A stretch of 7,583 nt of DNA from Atopobium sp. (GTDB taxonomy: Bacteria; Actinomycetota; Coriobacteriia; Coriobacteriales; Atopobiaceae). The stretch lies in NCBI GenBank assembly GCA_015258785.1, contig JABZHP010000055.1, positions 1 to 7,583 on the forward strand, written 5' to 3'. Under the pieces are notes generated by a model. It did not search any database, was not told where the DNA came from, and worked only from the letters and a program-made list of their open reading frames with translations. Numbering within the stretch: position 1 is the stretch's first letter; the number at the start of each line of letters is the position of its first letter. The position numbers and the translations under genes are program-made. This document shows, one piece after another, positions 1 through 6,434 of the stretch.

Positions 1-275
1 ATATAAGATCCAACTGCCTCTGCGTCACTATCATCATCTGTTGAGGCAGCAGGAGCGGTCGACTCAGTTGTGATAGCAGACTCTGTTGTTGAAGTAACTT
101 CAGTTGTAGTTGCGGCCTCAGTTGTAGTGGTGGCCTCAGTTGTGGCGCTTGCCTCAGCTACCTCAGTACCCTCAGCAAGAGCTATCGCAGAAAGTACTGG
201 CGAGAAAACCAACACGCTTGCCATAATGCCTGCAATTGCGAGCAGTTTTACGTTGTTGCGCAAATACTTTGACAT
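1..275 (-). CDS. Secreted or cell-surface protein, N-terminal part only (runs off left edge)
   Basis: The first 91 codons are visible and the rest lies outside the window. The start is ATG at 275-273, preceded by AAGGA with a 7-nt spacer. Residues 1-34 form a classic Sec signal peptide: basic N-region (MSKYLRNNVK), hydrophobic core (LLAIAGIMASVLVF) and a likely cleavage site after ALA at residue 34. The mature chain opens with a low-complexity segment rich in Thr, Ala and Glu (about 35-77), built on a loose repeat of TTEA, TTTEV and TTES units, followed by an acidic DDDSDAE stretch. Such segments are common as flexible, possibly glycosylated linkers at the start of Gram-positive wall or surface proteins. 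No catalytic domain is visible, so function is unknown. It follows the tsaE unit across a 180-bp gap with its own promoter-like sequence, so it is probably transcribed separately. Confidence 0.85.
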   Translation of the reverse strand, partial: MSKYLRNNVKLLAIAGIMASVLVFSPVLSAIALAEGTEVAEASATTEATTTTEAATTTEVTSTTESAITTESTAPAASTDDDSDAEAVGSY

Positions 276-301
276 TTCATATTCCTTAACTCGTGTATTT
301 C

Positions 302-323
302 AAGAAAAACTATTGTTTTTCTT
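302..323. repeat. A/T-only-arm inverted repeat in the leader of the secreted-protein gene
   Basis: The arms are AAGAAAAAC (302-310) and GTTTTTCTT (315-323) around a 4-nt loop, a perfect 9-bp dyad. On the plus strand the right arm runs into six more T residues, so it looks like a plus-strand terminator, but no plus-strand gene precedes it. On the minus strand it lies in the 5' leader 27 nt before the ATG, where it could form a weak hairpin. Homopolymer-rich arms arise easily by chance, so a function is doubtful. Confidence 0.35.
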
Positions 324-352
324 TTTTTTGAACATGTTTTAACGGATTAGTA

Positions 353-381
353 AGTATATATGAAAAGAAATCGCAGGTGTA
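353..381 (-). promoter_or_regulatory. Possible promoter of the secreted-protein gene
   Basis: TATACT at 358-353 (minus strand) matches the sigma-70 -10 consensus at 5 of 6 positions, within the AT-rich context TATATACTTACTAAT. The hexamer 17 nt upstream is TACACC, only 3 of 6 to TTGACA. A better -35-like hexamer, TTGGCA at 388-383, is 24 nt away, too far for this -10. The same TATACTT heptamer occurs upstream of glmM and rplM, which supports a role as a -10 element. The implied leader is about 70 nt. Confidence 0.4.
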
Positions 382-391
382 CTGCCAAAAT

Positions 392-430
392 ATCCAGTTA
401 TAGATATTCTTAAAATATCTATAACTGGAT
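392..430 (-). terminator. Probable terminator after tsaE: 17-bp perfect AT-rich hairpin
   Basis: The arms 392-408 and 414-430 are perfect reverse complements over 17 bp around a 5-nt loop. Only 4 of the 17 pairs are G-C, but the stem is long. On the minus strand it begins 25 nt after the tsaE stop codon and is followed by ATTTTGG, a short T-run. This fits the end of the glmM-tsaE unit. The plus-strand side is followed by GACAAAAACG with no T-run, so it is not an obvious bidirectional terminator. The weak T-tract and low GC leave open that it is an operator-like dyad. Confidence 0.65.
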
Positions 431-455
431 GACAAAAACGTTATTTATTCAGTAA

Positions 456-1007
456 TTACAGCGACTGAATGATTTCTTCTCCACGAGCATTCTGTGGGAT
501 AAAGCGAATCTCACGGCGCGGCTCAGCGTCGTCTGATTCCAGCTCTTCCTCAGACAATCTGGAAACATACACATCAAGGGTTCTCTCGCCAATTTGCTCC
601 GCAAATTGCTCTCCCCACTCGATGATAGTTGGGCCATCAGACTCAAGCGCATCGTACAGGCCCGTATCTTCAAGCTGATCAGGGTCGTTTAGGCGATACA
701 GGTCAAAGTGGTAGAGCGGCATAAGCGTACCCTCATAAACCATCTCGATGGTAAACGTTGGGCTGGTCACGTCGTCCGTGACGCCCATGCCAGCAGCAAT
801 GCCCTTAGTGAGCTGCGTTTTTCCAGCGCCCAGATCTCCCGTAAGTACCAGAACATCTCCCGCCTGCAGGAGTTTGCCCAGAATCTGACCAAGAGCAATA
901 GTTTGCTCGGTGGTGGTAGAAACATACGTACCGGCCGCAGCTTTTTCTGGCAGGTTGCTTGCGCCGTCATTTGCGCTGGTATTTGCGCTGGTAGAAAGAT
1001 TAGTCAC
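456..1007 (-). CDS. tsaE: tRNA t6A biosynthesis ATPase TsaE
   Basis: TsaE is the P-loop ATPase that works with TsaB and TsaD to place threonylcarbamoyl on A37 of ANN-decoding tRNAs in the cytoplasm. From a GTG start at 1007 the protein has 183 residues. Visible motifs are Walker A GDLGAGKT (57-64), the family block TSPTFTI (about 81-87), HFDLYRL (100-106) and IIEWGE (128-133). I chose GTG at 1007 because GAGGAGG (1019-1013) sits 5 nt upstream and the start overlaps the udg stop as GTGACTAA. An ATG at 1061 in the same frame would add 18 residues but lies deep inside udg. Even so, about 30 low-complexity residues precede the conserved core (TTEQTIALG), longer than usual for the family. It is last in its operon; no tsaB follows within the window. 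Confidence 0.95.
   Translation of the reverse strand: MTNLSTSANTSANDGASNLPEKAAAGTYVSTTTEQTIALGQILGKLLQAGDVLVLTGDLGAGKTQLTKGIAAGMGVTDDVTSPTFTIEMVYEGTLMPLYHFDLYRLNDPDQLEDTGLYDALESDGPTIIEWGEQFAEQIGERTLDVYVSRLSEEELESDDAEPRREIRFIPQNARGEEIIQSL
969..992. repeat. Perfect 12-bp tandem duplication in the tsaE 5' region
   Basis: ATTTGCGCTGGT occurs twice head to tail (969-980 and 981-992, plus strand). On the coding strand it encodes TSANTSAN near the N-terminus of TsaE. It is in frame (12 bp), so it lengthens the unconserved N-terminal extension by four residues without disturbing the ATPase core. It looks like a replication-slippage product. Confidence 0.9.
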
Positions 1008-1575
1008 AAGAGCCTCCTCGAGGGTGTTCCTCAAGCCAATCAGCAAGAAGTCGCAGGTCATCTTTGAGGAACTGCGCCCACTCCTTACGGTAAATAGTTG
1101 ATGCGGGATGCATGGTGGGTAGCACGCTAAAAGCGCCTATCTGGTAAAACTTGCCGCGCAACTCCGTCACGCCCTTATCGGTATGCATGACAAACTGTGT
1201 TGCAAAATTACCCAAGCAAACAATAACGTCTGGCTTAATAGCACGAATCTGATTACGAAGATACGGAGAGCACTCCTCTACCTCAGCTACCTTGGGATTT
1301 CTGTTTGAAGGTGGTCGGCATTTGACCACGTTAGAGATAAAAACATCCTGGCGAGAAAGGCCAACTTCTTCTAACAACGCATCAAGCTTTTTGCCCGATA
1401 CGCCTACGAAAGGCTGACCGCTTAGATCCTCGTTTTTACCAGGAGCTTCTCCCACAATCATGACACGAGCCGCGGGATTTGGGCCACCAAACACAATGTT
1501 GGTGCGTGTTTCCCACAGCGGACACTTCTTGCAATCAGCAATCTGCTTGCGAATCTCGTCAAGCGTGACTGCCAT
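1000..1575 (-). CDS. Family 4 (iron-sulfur) uracil-DNA glycosylase
   Basis: This enzyme removes uracil from DNA, the first step of base-excision repair of deaminated cytosine or misincorporated dUMP. The 191-residue protein carries the family-4 features. Four cysteines, C15, C18, C86 and C102, fit the CxxC...C-x(14-17)-C pattern that ligates a 4Fe-4S cluster. Motif A is GEAPGKNED...GQPFVG (42-58). The VVKCRPPSNRNP block spans 83-94, and the C-terminal active-site motif MHPAS (155-159) contains the conserved His-Pro. The short domain without a long extension distinguishes it from DnaE-linked or family-5 enzymes. The ATG overlaps the alr stop by one base (TAATG), with AAGGTG 8 nt upstream, implying translational coupling. 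The stop overlaps the tsaE start by 8 nt. Confidence 0.95.
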   Translation of the reverse strand: MAVTLDEIRKQIADCKKCPLWETRTNIVFGGPNPAARVMIVGEAPGKNEDLSGQPFVGVSGKKLDALLEEVGLSRQDVFISNVVKCRPPSNRNPKVAEVEECSPYLRNQIRAIKPDVIVCLGNFATQFVMHTDKGVTELRGKFYQIGAFSVLPTMHPASTIYRKEWAQFLKDDLRLLADWLEEHPRGGSCD

Positions 1576-2729
1576 TAGATGTACACCTTATCGAGGCGCG
1601 CACCAAAGTTGCAAACTACCTCGTAATTGATGGTCTCGCGAAGGTCAGCCATCTCATCCGCGGTGATTTCTTGGTCGCCGTCTTTGCCAATGAGGGTAAC
1701 CACGTCACCATGGCGAATCTCGTGTGCAGGCTTATTAGCGTGTGTACCTGCGGTATCAACGGCAATCATAAACTGGTCCATGCAAATATTGCCCACCTGG
1801 CGGACACGGTCTCCACGCGTCAAAACATCCATGCGGTTAGAAAGGCTGCGTGCAAGTCCATCGGCGTAGCCAATAGGCACCGTAGCTACCTGGATGTTAT
1901 TGCGAGGAACGCGCCACGTCATGCCGTAGCCAACGCCATCGCCAACAGCTGGATATACCACGCGCGTCACACGACCGCGCACGCTCATAACGGGCTGCAG
2001 GTCAATGCGGGGAATAGTGAGCTTGCTAGGATGAAGTCCGTACAGGCCAATGCCCACGCGAACCATGTCAAACTGAATGTCTTTATGCAGGACGGTGCCA
2101 GGAGTGTTGTCAGCGTGAACCAAGCCCAGCTCATAGCCTGCGTTTTTAAGCGCGGTAACCGCTTCAATAAAGCGATTAACCTGCAGGTCAAAGTCCCAGT
2201 TGTCGAGCACGTCGGCCGTAGCAAAATGCGTAAACGTGCCAGCGCATTCAAGACCCCTGTGGAAATCGATAGAGCCGCGCACCTCAAGAAGATCTTCTCG
2301 CCTGACGCCAATGCGGGTCATTCCAGTGTCGATGGCCAGGTGATAGCGGCCAACCTTGTTAGCTGCGGCGGAAGCCTCTCCGTACGCAAGGGCAAAGTCC
2401 ACCGTGTAGACTGACGGCATAATGTCAAAGCGAACGAGGTCTGGGATGGAAGTAACCGGCGGCTCAGAAAGCACCAGAATGGGGTTATCAATACCGGAAC
2501 AGCGCAGCTCAACGCCCTCATCGACCGTTGCAACGGCAAACTGGTCGGCGCCCACGGACTGCATGGCTTTAGCGCACTGAGCAGCACCGTGACCGTATGC
2601 GTCAGCCTTAACCACACACATCATTTTGACACCACGATTAAGCTGGGCCTTAAACGCTTTTACGTTGTGGCGGACGGCAGAAAGATCAATCTCTATCCAA
2701 GCCCATCTATCCTGGGGATATGCCGACAT
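1575..2729 (-). CDS. alr: Alanine racemase
   Basis: This PLP-dependent cytoplasmic enzyme interconverts L- and D-alanine and supplies D-Ala for peptidoglycan. The N-terminal barrel carries the PLP lysine in VVKADAYGHG (K41 from the ATG start). The conserved DTGMTRIG loop contains R139. The C-terminal domain has the opposing catalytic tyrosine in GVGYGMTWR (Y268) and the ICMDQ block. The phosphate-binding segment reads HADNTPG, with Thr where many relatives have Ser, a conservative change. Length is 384 residues from ATG at 2729, normal for the family. A GTG at 2738 directly abuts the nnr stop (TAGGTG) and would add three residues, but its GGAG is only 3 nt away. The ATG has AGGTGA 6 nt upstream, so I prefer it. 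The end overlaps udg by one base. Confidence 0.96.
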   Translation of the reverse strand: MSAYPQDRWAWIEIDLSAVRHNVKAFKAQLNRGVKMMCVVKADAYGHGAAQCAKAMQSVGADQFAVATVDEGVELRCSGIDNPILVLSEPPVTSIPDLVRFDIMPSVYTVDFALAYGEASAAANKVGRYHLAIDTGMTRIGVRREDLLEVRGSIDFHRGLECAGTFTHFATADVLDNWDFDLQVNRFIEAVTALKNAGYELGLVHADNTPGTVLHKDIQFDMVRVGIGLYGLHPSKLTIPRIDLQPVMSVRGRVTRVVYPAVGDGVGYGMTWRVPRNNIQVATVPIGYADGLARSLSNRMDVLTRGDRVRQVGNICMDQFMIAVDTAGTHANKPAHEIRHGDVVTLIGKDGDQEITADEMADLRETINYEVVCNFGARLDKVYI

Positions 2730-2738
2730 CAGACTCAC

Positions 2739-4364
2739 CTACTCCGCAGCTTCTTCAAAGTCTGCCATAGGGAATGCAATCTGCTCCTCAAGTGCGTCGG
2801 AAGCAAGGCCGATAACGTCACAGATGTCGCCCGCCATAGCCCCGCGTACACCGAACTTCTCGGCAGCTAGCTGACCTGCGTATGCGTGAACCTCGCACGC
2901 AAGCGAGCAGAAGGTTGGCAGGTCATCAACTTGACCAGCAACCTGAGCCAAGCGGCCAGCAATAGTACCAGCAAGAACGTCGCCAGAGCCAGCGGTTGCC
3001 AGCGTAACGGGACCAGGCTTTGGCAGCACGGCTTTCTGGACGCCTACGCAACCGGTAGCGGTACCCTTGGCAACAATGACCAGCTCAGAGCCACCGTCTG
3101 CCCAGACAATCTTGCGAGCAGCCTCAAGCTGACCCACCAGGCTTGCAGGAGGATTATCTACCTGGTTAACCAGGCGACCAAGCTCGCGACGATGCGGCGT
3201 CATGATGAGCGGAGCGGTACGACGAGTGAGTTCAGGGAAATCTGGAAGGTTGTTATTGGTGAGGCGAGCAATGCAGTTGAGCGCGTCGGCGTCAACAATA
3301 ACGGGCAGCTCAGAGTCAAGCAGCGCGGAGGTAACCTTAACGGTTCCGCCAGAAACGCGCATGCCAGGGCCAACCAGCGTAACCGTACGCATGGCGGCAA
3401 GCTGCAGCACCAGCGGAGCTGCTTCCTCGGTAAACACGCCCTCAGCGTCGCACGGGAGGCCAATAACGGGAACCTCTGGCAACATCATCTGAACGCAGCT
3501 GACAATGGCCTCAGGAACTGCCAGCGTAACGTAGCCAGCACCCGCACGAGCAGCCGCCTTAGCAGCAAAAACAGCAGCTCCGGGGAAGCGGCTTGAGCCA
3601 CCGACCACCAGAACAGAGCCACGAGAGTATTTATCGCAGTCGTTGAGCTGGGCAGGAACAGAAGCCAGATAATCTTCCAGGTCAACGCGCCAGGCAACAG
3701 GATCTGCCTCAACAACCAGGCGCTCAGTCTGCTCAGCCAGAGGCGCCACAACAATAGAGCCGCAAACATCGCGGCCCGCATCGGCAATGAGGCCGGGCTT
3801 AAGTGCAATCATGGTAACGGTGACGTCGGCGACAACACACGCGCTTTCTACCTGGCCCTTCTGCGCAGAAAGGCCACTTGGGACGTCAACAGAAAGCACG
3901 CGAGCGCCGGACTGATTGAGGCACTCAATCCAAATATCAAATGGAGCACGAACCTTACCGTGGAAACCGGTACCCAGCATACAATCAAGCACCACGTCAG
4001 CCGTTGCCAGCAGGTCAATCAGCTCCTGGCGAGAAGGACCAACAAGCACGGAAACTCCCGCGCGAACGGCGCGCTGCGCCATCTGACGTGCAAGATCGCC
4101 GGAAATCTGATCGGGCTCAAGCGGAGTGACTACCTTAACGTTGCAGTTTCTAGAGCGCAGCGCTTCTGCTGCCACCCAGCCATCTCCACCGTTATTGCCA
4201 AGACCTACGAGGATGACAACGTTAGAGATGTCCCCTCCCATGCCAAGGGCCTCTTGAGCAGCAGCGTAACCTGCACGGTGCATGAGCTCGGAAACGCTCA
4301 CGCCCACGCGTGTCAGCGCAATCTCTACGCGCTTGATGTCCTCAACATTTAGTACCGGCTGCAT
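2739..4364 (-). CDS. nnr: Bifunctional NAD(P)H-hydrate epimerase / ADP-dependent NAD(P)H-hydrate dehydratase
   Basis: This cytoplasmic metabolite-repair enzyme epimerises damaged NAD(P)HX (hydrated NADH/NADPH) and dehydrates the S form back to NAD(P)H using ADP. The 541-residue chain is the usual fused form. The N-terminal epimerase domain (about 1-215) has GLGNNGGDGW (54-63), LDCMLGTG (126-133) and SVDVPSGL (158-165). The C-terminal ribokinase-like dehydratase (about 225-525) starts with KYSRGSVLVVGGS (245-257), then VGPGM (331-335), IVDADALN (356-363), MTPHRRELGRL (388-398), VAKGTAT (431-437) and the nucleotide/anion-hole motif ATAGSGDVLAG (456-466). The TPHRRE segment has Arg where TPHPGE is common. 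The start ATG lies 3 nt after the acpS stop, with GAGGAG 6 nt upstream. The stop TAG is followed at once by the alr start region. A short acidic tail ends the protein. Confidence 0.96.
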   Translation of the reverse strand: MQPVLNVEDIKRVEIALTRVGVSVSELMHRAGYAAAQEALGMGGDISNVVILVGLGNNGGDGWVAAEALRSRNCNVKVVTPLEPDQISGDLARQMAQRAVRAGVSVLVGPSRQELIDLLATADVVLDCMLGTGFHGKVRAPFDIWIECLNQSGARVLSVDVPSGLSAQKGQVESACVVADVTVTMIALKPGLIADAGRDVCGSIVVAPLAEQTERLVVEADPVAWRVDLEDYLASVPAQLNDCDKYSRGSVLVVGGSSRFPGAAVFAAKAAARAGAGYVTLAVPEAIVSCVQMMLPEVPVIGLPCDAEGVFTEEAAPLVLQLAAMRTVTLVGPGMRVSGGTVKVTSALLDSELPVIVDADALNCIARLTNNNLPDFPELTRRTAPLIMTPHRRELGRLVNQVDNPPASLVGQLEAARKIVWADGGSELVIVAKGTATGCVGVQKAVLPKPGPVTLATAGSGDVLAGTIAGRLAQVAGQVDDLPTFCSLACEVHAYAGQLAAEKFGVRGAMAGDICDVIGLASDALEEQIAFPMADFEEAAE

Positions 4365-4367
4365 AAC

Positions 4368-4898
4368 TTACTCCTCGGATTTAACAACATCATCAAAGGT
4401 TGTCTCAATTATAGGTTCTTGCACACGCTCAAGCTCATCCAACACAGAACGAGCTTCTTTGAACGAACGTGCCAGCTCTTGGGCAGCATCTTCCTTTTGA
4501 TCTACCTTAGGTTTTACAGCGTTGGTTACCGCAACCGCATTGGCTACCGCAACATCTCTGGTGTACGAGATAGAAAGCGCAATCTCCTGCACGCCCTGCT
4601 CAGCCGCAATCTGTGCAGCCTTGCCCGCTAGACGAGCCTGTGGCCTACCCAACTGATCTCTCTCAACAGAAACATCCTGAAAACCAATACCAGACGAGAA
4701 ACCCGTTCCTAAGGCTTTGAGCACGGCTTCTCTTGCTGCAAAGCGAGCAGCATAGTGCTCCGCAGGACGAGCAGTGCGCTCACAATACGCACGCTCGGCA
4801 TCGGTGAACATACGGCGAATAAAGTGAGGGCGTCTCTCAATTGCCTGCTGCATGCGAGCGATCTCAAGCATATCTACACCTATTCCTGCCAGTGCCAT
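4368..4898 (-). CDS. acpS: Holo-[acyl-carrier-protein] synthase with C-terminal extension
   Basis: AcpS transfers 4'-phosphopantetheine from CoA to a serine of acyl carrier protein, activating fatty-acid synthesis. The N-terminal GIGVDMLEIARM (5-16) carries the metal-binding Asp9, and ARFAAREAVLKALGTG (51-66) carries the conserved Glu57 and the CoA-binding lysine. The final strand reads LSISYTRDVAVANAVAV (108-124), with Tyr112 where a His is common in Gram-positive members. The family is usually 120-130 residues, so residues from about 130 to 176 form an extra charged tail (two likely helices, then an acidic end) of unknown role. The tail is in frame, with no sign of a frameshift. It starts 24 nt after glmM with a modest AGGGGA site, and its last codons contain the GAGGAG site of nnr. 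Confidence 0.94.
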   Translation of the reverse strand: MALAGIGVDMLEIARMQQAIERRPHFIRRMFTDAERAYCERTARPAEHYAARFAAREAVLKALGTGFSSGIGFQDVSVERDQLGRPQARLAGKAAQIAAEQGVQEIALSISYTRDVAVANAVAVTNAVKPKVDQKEDAAQELARSFKEARSVLDELERVQEPIIETTFDDVVKSEE

Positions 4899-4922
4899 CG
4901 TATCCCCTGGATCTATCTGCGC

Positions 4923-6266
4923 TTAAGCGCTGAGCCTATACTCCTCAAGAGCGTCGAGCACAATCTGATTTGCCTGTTGGCAGAGCTCATCGGTTGGAGC
5001 TTCTGCAAGAACGCGCACCAGAGGCTCTGTTCCGGAAGCGCGGACCAACACGCGACCATTGCCCTCAAGGAACTTCTCGGCAGCTGCAACTGCATCGTTG
5101 ACCTTAGGAGACTGCATAGCAGCCTCTTTATCGGTGACGCGGACGTTAACCAACTGCTGTGGATATAGTGTAACGGGACGAGCCAGCTCAGAGAGTTTCT
5201 CGCGCTCTGCTCGTAAGACCTCCATAATACGGAGGCTGGTCAGGATACCGTCGCCGGTCTTAGCAAGGTCACCAAAGATGATGTGACCGCTCTGCTCGCC
5301 GCCAAGGCTGTACTCGTTCTCGTTCATGCAAGCGTAGACGTACTTATCGCCCACGTTGGTCTTCTCGTAAGAAAGGCCAGCGTCGTCGAAGGCTTTGAAC
5401 AGGCCAAAGTTGCTCATAACGGTGGTGACCACGGTCTGCTTAGCCAGGCGACCATACTTGTTGAGGTAGGTGCCGCAGACGTAGAGGATCAGGTCTCCAT
5501 CAACCACGTGACCGCGCTCGTCAACTGCCAGGCAGCGGTCAGCGTCGCCGTCGTAGGCAAAGCCCACGTCAAGACCGTTCTGAACCACAAAACGCTGTAG
5601 CTGGTCAATGTGAGTGGAGCCGCAATCAACGTTGATGTTGAGGCCGTTTGGTGCGTTGTTAATAACATGAGTCTCGGCGCCCAGAGCGTCAAAGACAGGG
5701 CGAGCAACACTAGAAGCTGCGCCGTTTGCGCAATCCAGGCCAATCTTCAGGCCCTGGAGGCTAAAACCGCAGCTAGCAATAAGGCTGGAGATGTAGCGGT
5801 TGCGGCCCTGCATGTAATCAACCGTGCGGCCAATGCTGTCACCGGTTGCCAGAGGAACGTCAAACTCGCCGTCAATATAGGCCTCTACCTGCTCAAGGAC
5901 GTCCTCGTCCATCTTGTAGCCGTCTTTGTTGACCAGCTTGATGCCGTTATCGGTGAACGGATTGTGGGATGCAGTAATCATGACACCGCAGTCAAAGGCA
6001 CCGTCTACAACCTCGTAGCTGACGCCAGGCGTAGGAATGACGTGCAGCATGTACGCGTCAGCGCCAGAAGCAACCAGGCCCGAGACAAGCGCGGACTCAA
6101 ACATATAGCTTGACCTGCGGGTATCCTTACCAATGATGATACGAGCCTTGCGAGCCTGCTTAGCTCCGTAATACCAGCCAATGAAGCGGCCAATTTTATA
6201 CGCGTGATCGACGTTCAGACCCTCGTTTGCGCGGCCTCTAAAGCCGTCGGTTCCAAAGTACTTCAT
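4923..6266 (-). CDS. glmM: Phosphoglucosamine mutase
   Basis: GlmM converts glucosamine-6-phosphate to glucosamine-1-phosphate, the step before GlmU makes UDP-GlcNAc for peptidoglycan and other wall polymers. The 447-residue length is typical. The N-terminal KYFGTDGFRG (2-11) is diagnostic for GlmM. The phosphoserine loop TASHNP (98-103) places catalytic Ser100. The metal loop is DGDADR (239-244), the sugar-binding loop GGEQSGH (322-328) and the C-terminal phosphate-binding loop RASGTEP (409-415). All key residues are present. The start ATG is preceded by TAGGAG with a 6-nt spacer. It is the first gene of the block ending in tsaE and has a long structured leader upstream, the only place in this unit where regulation before translation looks likely. 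Confidence 0.97.
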   Translation of the reverse strand: MKYFGTDGFRGRANEGLNVDHAYKIGRFIGWYYGAKQARKARIIIGKDTRRSSYMFESALVSGLVASGADAYMLHVIPTPGVSYEVVDGAFDCGVMITASHNPFTDNGIKLVNKDGYKMDEDVLEQVEAYIDGEFDVPLATGDSIGRTVDYMQGRNRYISSLIASCGFSLQGLKIGLDCANGAASSVARPVFDALGAETHVINNAPNGLNINVDCGSTHIDQLQRFVVQNGLDVGFAYDGDADRCLAVDERGHVVDGDLILYVCGTYLNKYGRLAKQTVVTTVMSNFGLFKAFDDAGLSYEKTNVGDKYVYACMNENEYSLGGEQSGHIIFGDLAKTGDGILTSLRIMEVLRAEREKLSELARPVTLYPQQLVNVRVTDKEAAMQSPKVNDAVAAAEKFLEGNGRVLVRASGTEPLVRVLAEAPTDELCQQANQIVLDALEEYRLSA

Positions 6267-6351
6267 AAGCGTCTCCTAGCTGCGAATGTAATGTTGTCGG
6301 GTGGAGAGCAACGTGCGCGCGAAGCGCCAGCGAACTACTCGACAGGTGGGG

Positions 6352-6373
6352 CTTCTCGCCAGATGGCGAGAAG
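6352..6373. repeat. 22-bp palindrome in the glmM leader
   Basis: CTTCTCGCCA (6352-6361) and TGGCGAGAAG (6364-6373) are perfect reverse complements around a central GA. As RNA on the minus strand it would be a 9-bp GC-containing stem with an ATCT loop. It is not followed by a T-run, so it is not an ordinary terminator. It lies about 85 nt upstream of the glmM start and about 50 nt past the putative -10, i.e. within the leader. Each arm contains the TTCTCGCC(A) core that recurs elsewhere in the window. It could be an operator, an RNA stabiliser, or paired copies of a dispersed short repeat. Confidence 0.8.
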
Positions 6374-6391
6374 AACGTGCGGACTAAAACT

Positions 6392-6416
6392 GTTGCACAA
6401 ATATGCAAAATGCAAC
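6392..6416. promoter_or_regulatory. Dyad just downstream of the putative glmM -10
   Basis: GTTGCA (6392-6397) and TGCAAC (6411-6416) form a perfect 6-bp dyad with a 13-nt spacer that contains a further ATGCA. It sits 9 nt past the TATACT element, where a repressor or RNA hairpin could act. A GTTGC/GCAAC dyad also lies upstream of rplM. An operator role is inference only. Confidence 0.35.
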
Positions 6417-6424
6417 CATTTAAA

Positions 6425-6430
6425 AGTATA
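6425..6430 (-). promoter_or_regulatory. Putative -10 element for the glmM operon
   Basis: TATACT on the minus strand lies within GTATACTTTTAA, a 12-mer (6431-6420) identical to one upstream of rplM. No good -35 is seen: the hexamer at 17-nt spacing is TATATC and lies inside the loop of the rpsI terminator. The promoter would therefore be embedded in the terminator of the preceding unit. It gives a leader of about 150 nt for glmM. Confidence 0.45.
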
Positions 6431-6434
6431 CAAA

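Noticed and set aside
70..342. A short plus-strand frame rich in Val, Ala and Ser
   Set aside because: It is the mirror of the Thr/Ala/Glu repeat of the minus-strand secreted protein, which has a proper signal peptide and ribosome binding site.
1671..2414. A 247-codon open frame on the plus strand
   Set aside because: It lies entirely opposite alr, whose catalytic motifs are intact. No domain is recognised and it is a codon-bias shadow.
2886..3596. A 236-codon open frame on the plus strand
   Set aside because: It is antisense to the dehydratase half of nnr, has Asn/Arg-rich composition typical of a shadow frame, and no recognisable motif.
2739..4364. nnr read as two separate genes
   Set aside because: Both domains are in one frame with a linker and no internal stop. 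The fused epimerase/dehydratase is the usual bacterial form.
4368..4500. Possible fusion or frameshift at the 3' end of acpS
   Set aside because: The frame is continuous, its last codons carry the nnr ribosome binding site at normal spacing, and the tail resembles no neighbouring gene. An extension is simpler than an error.
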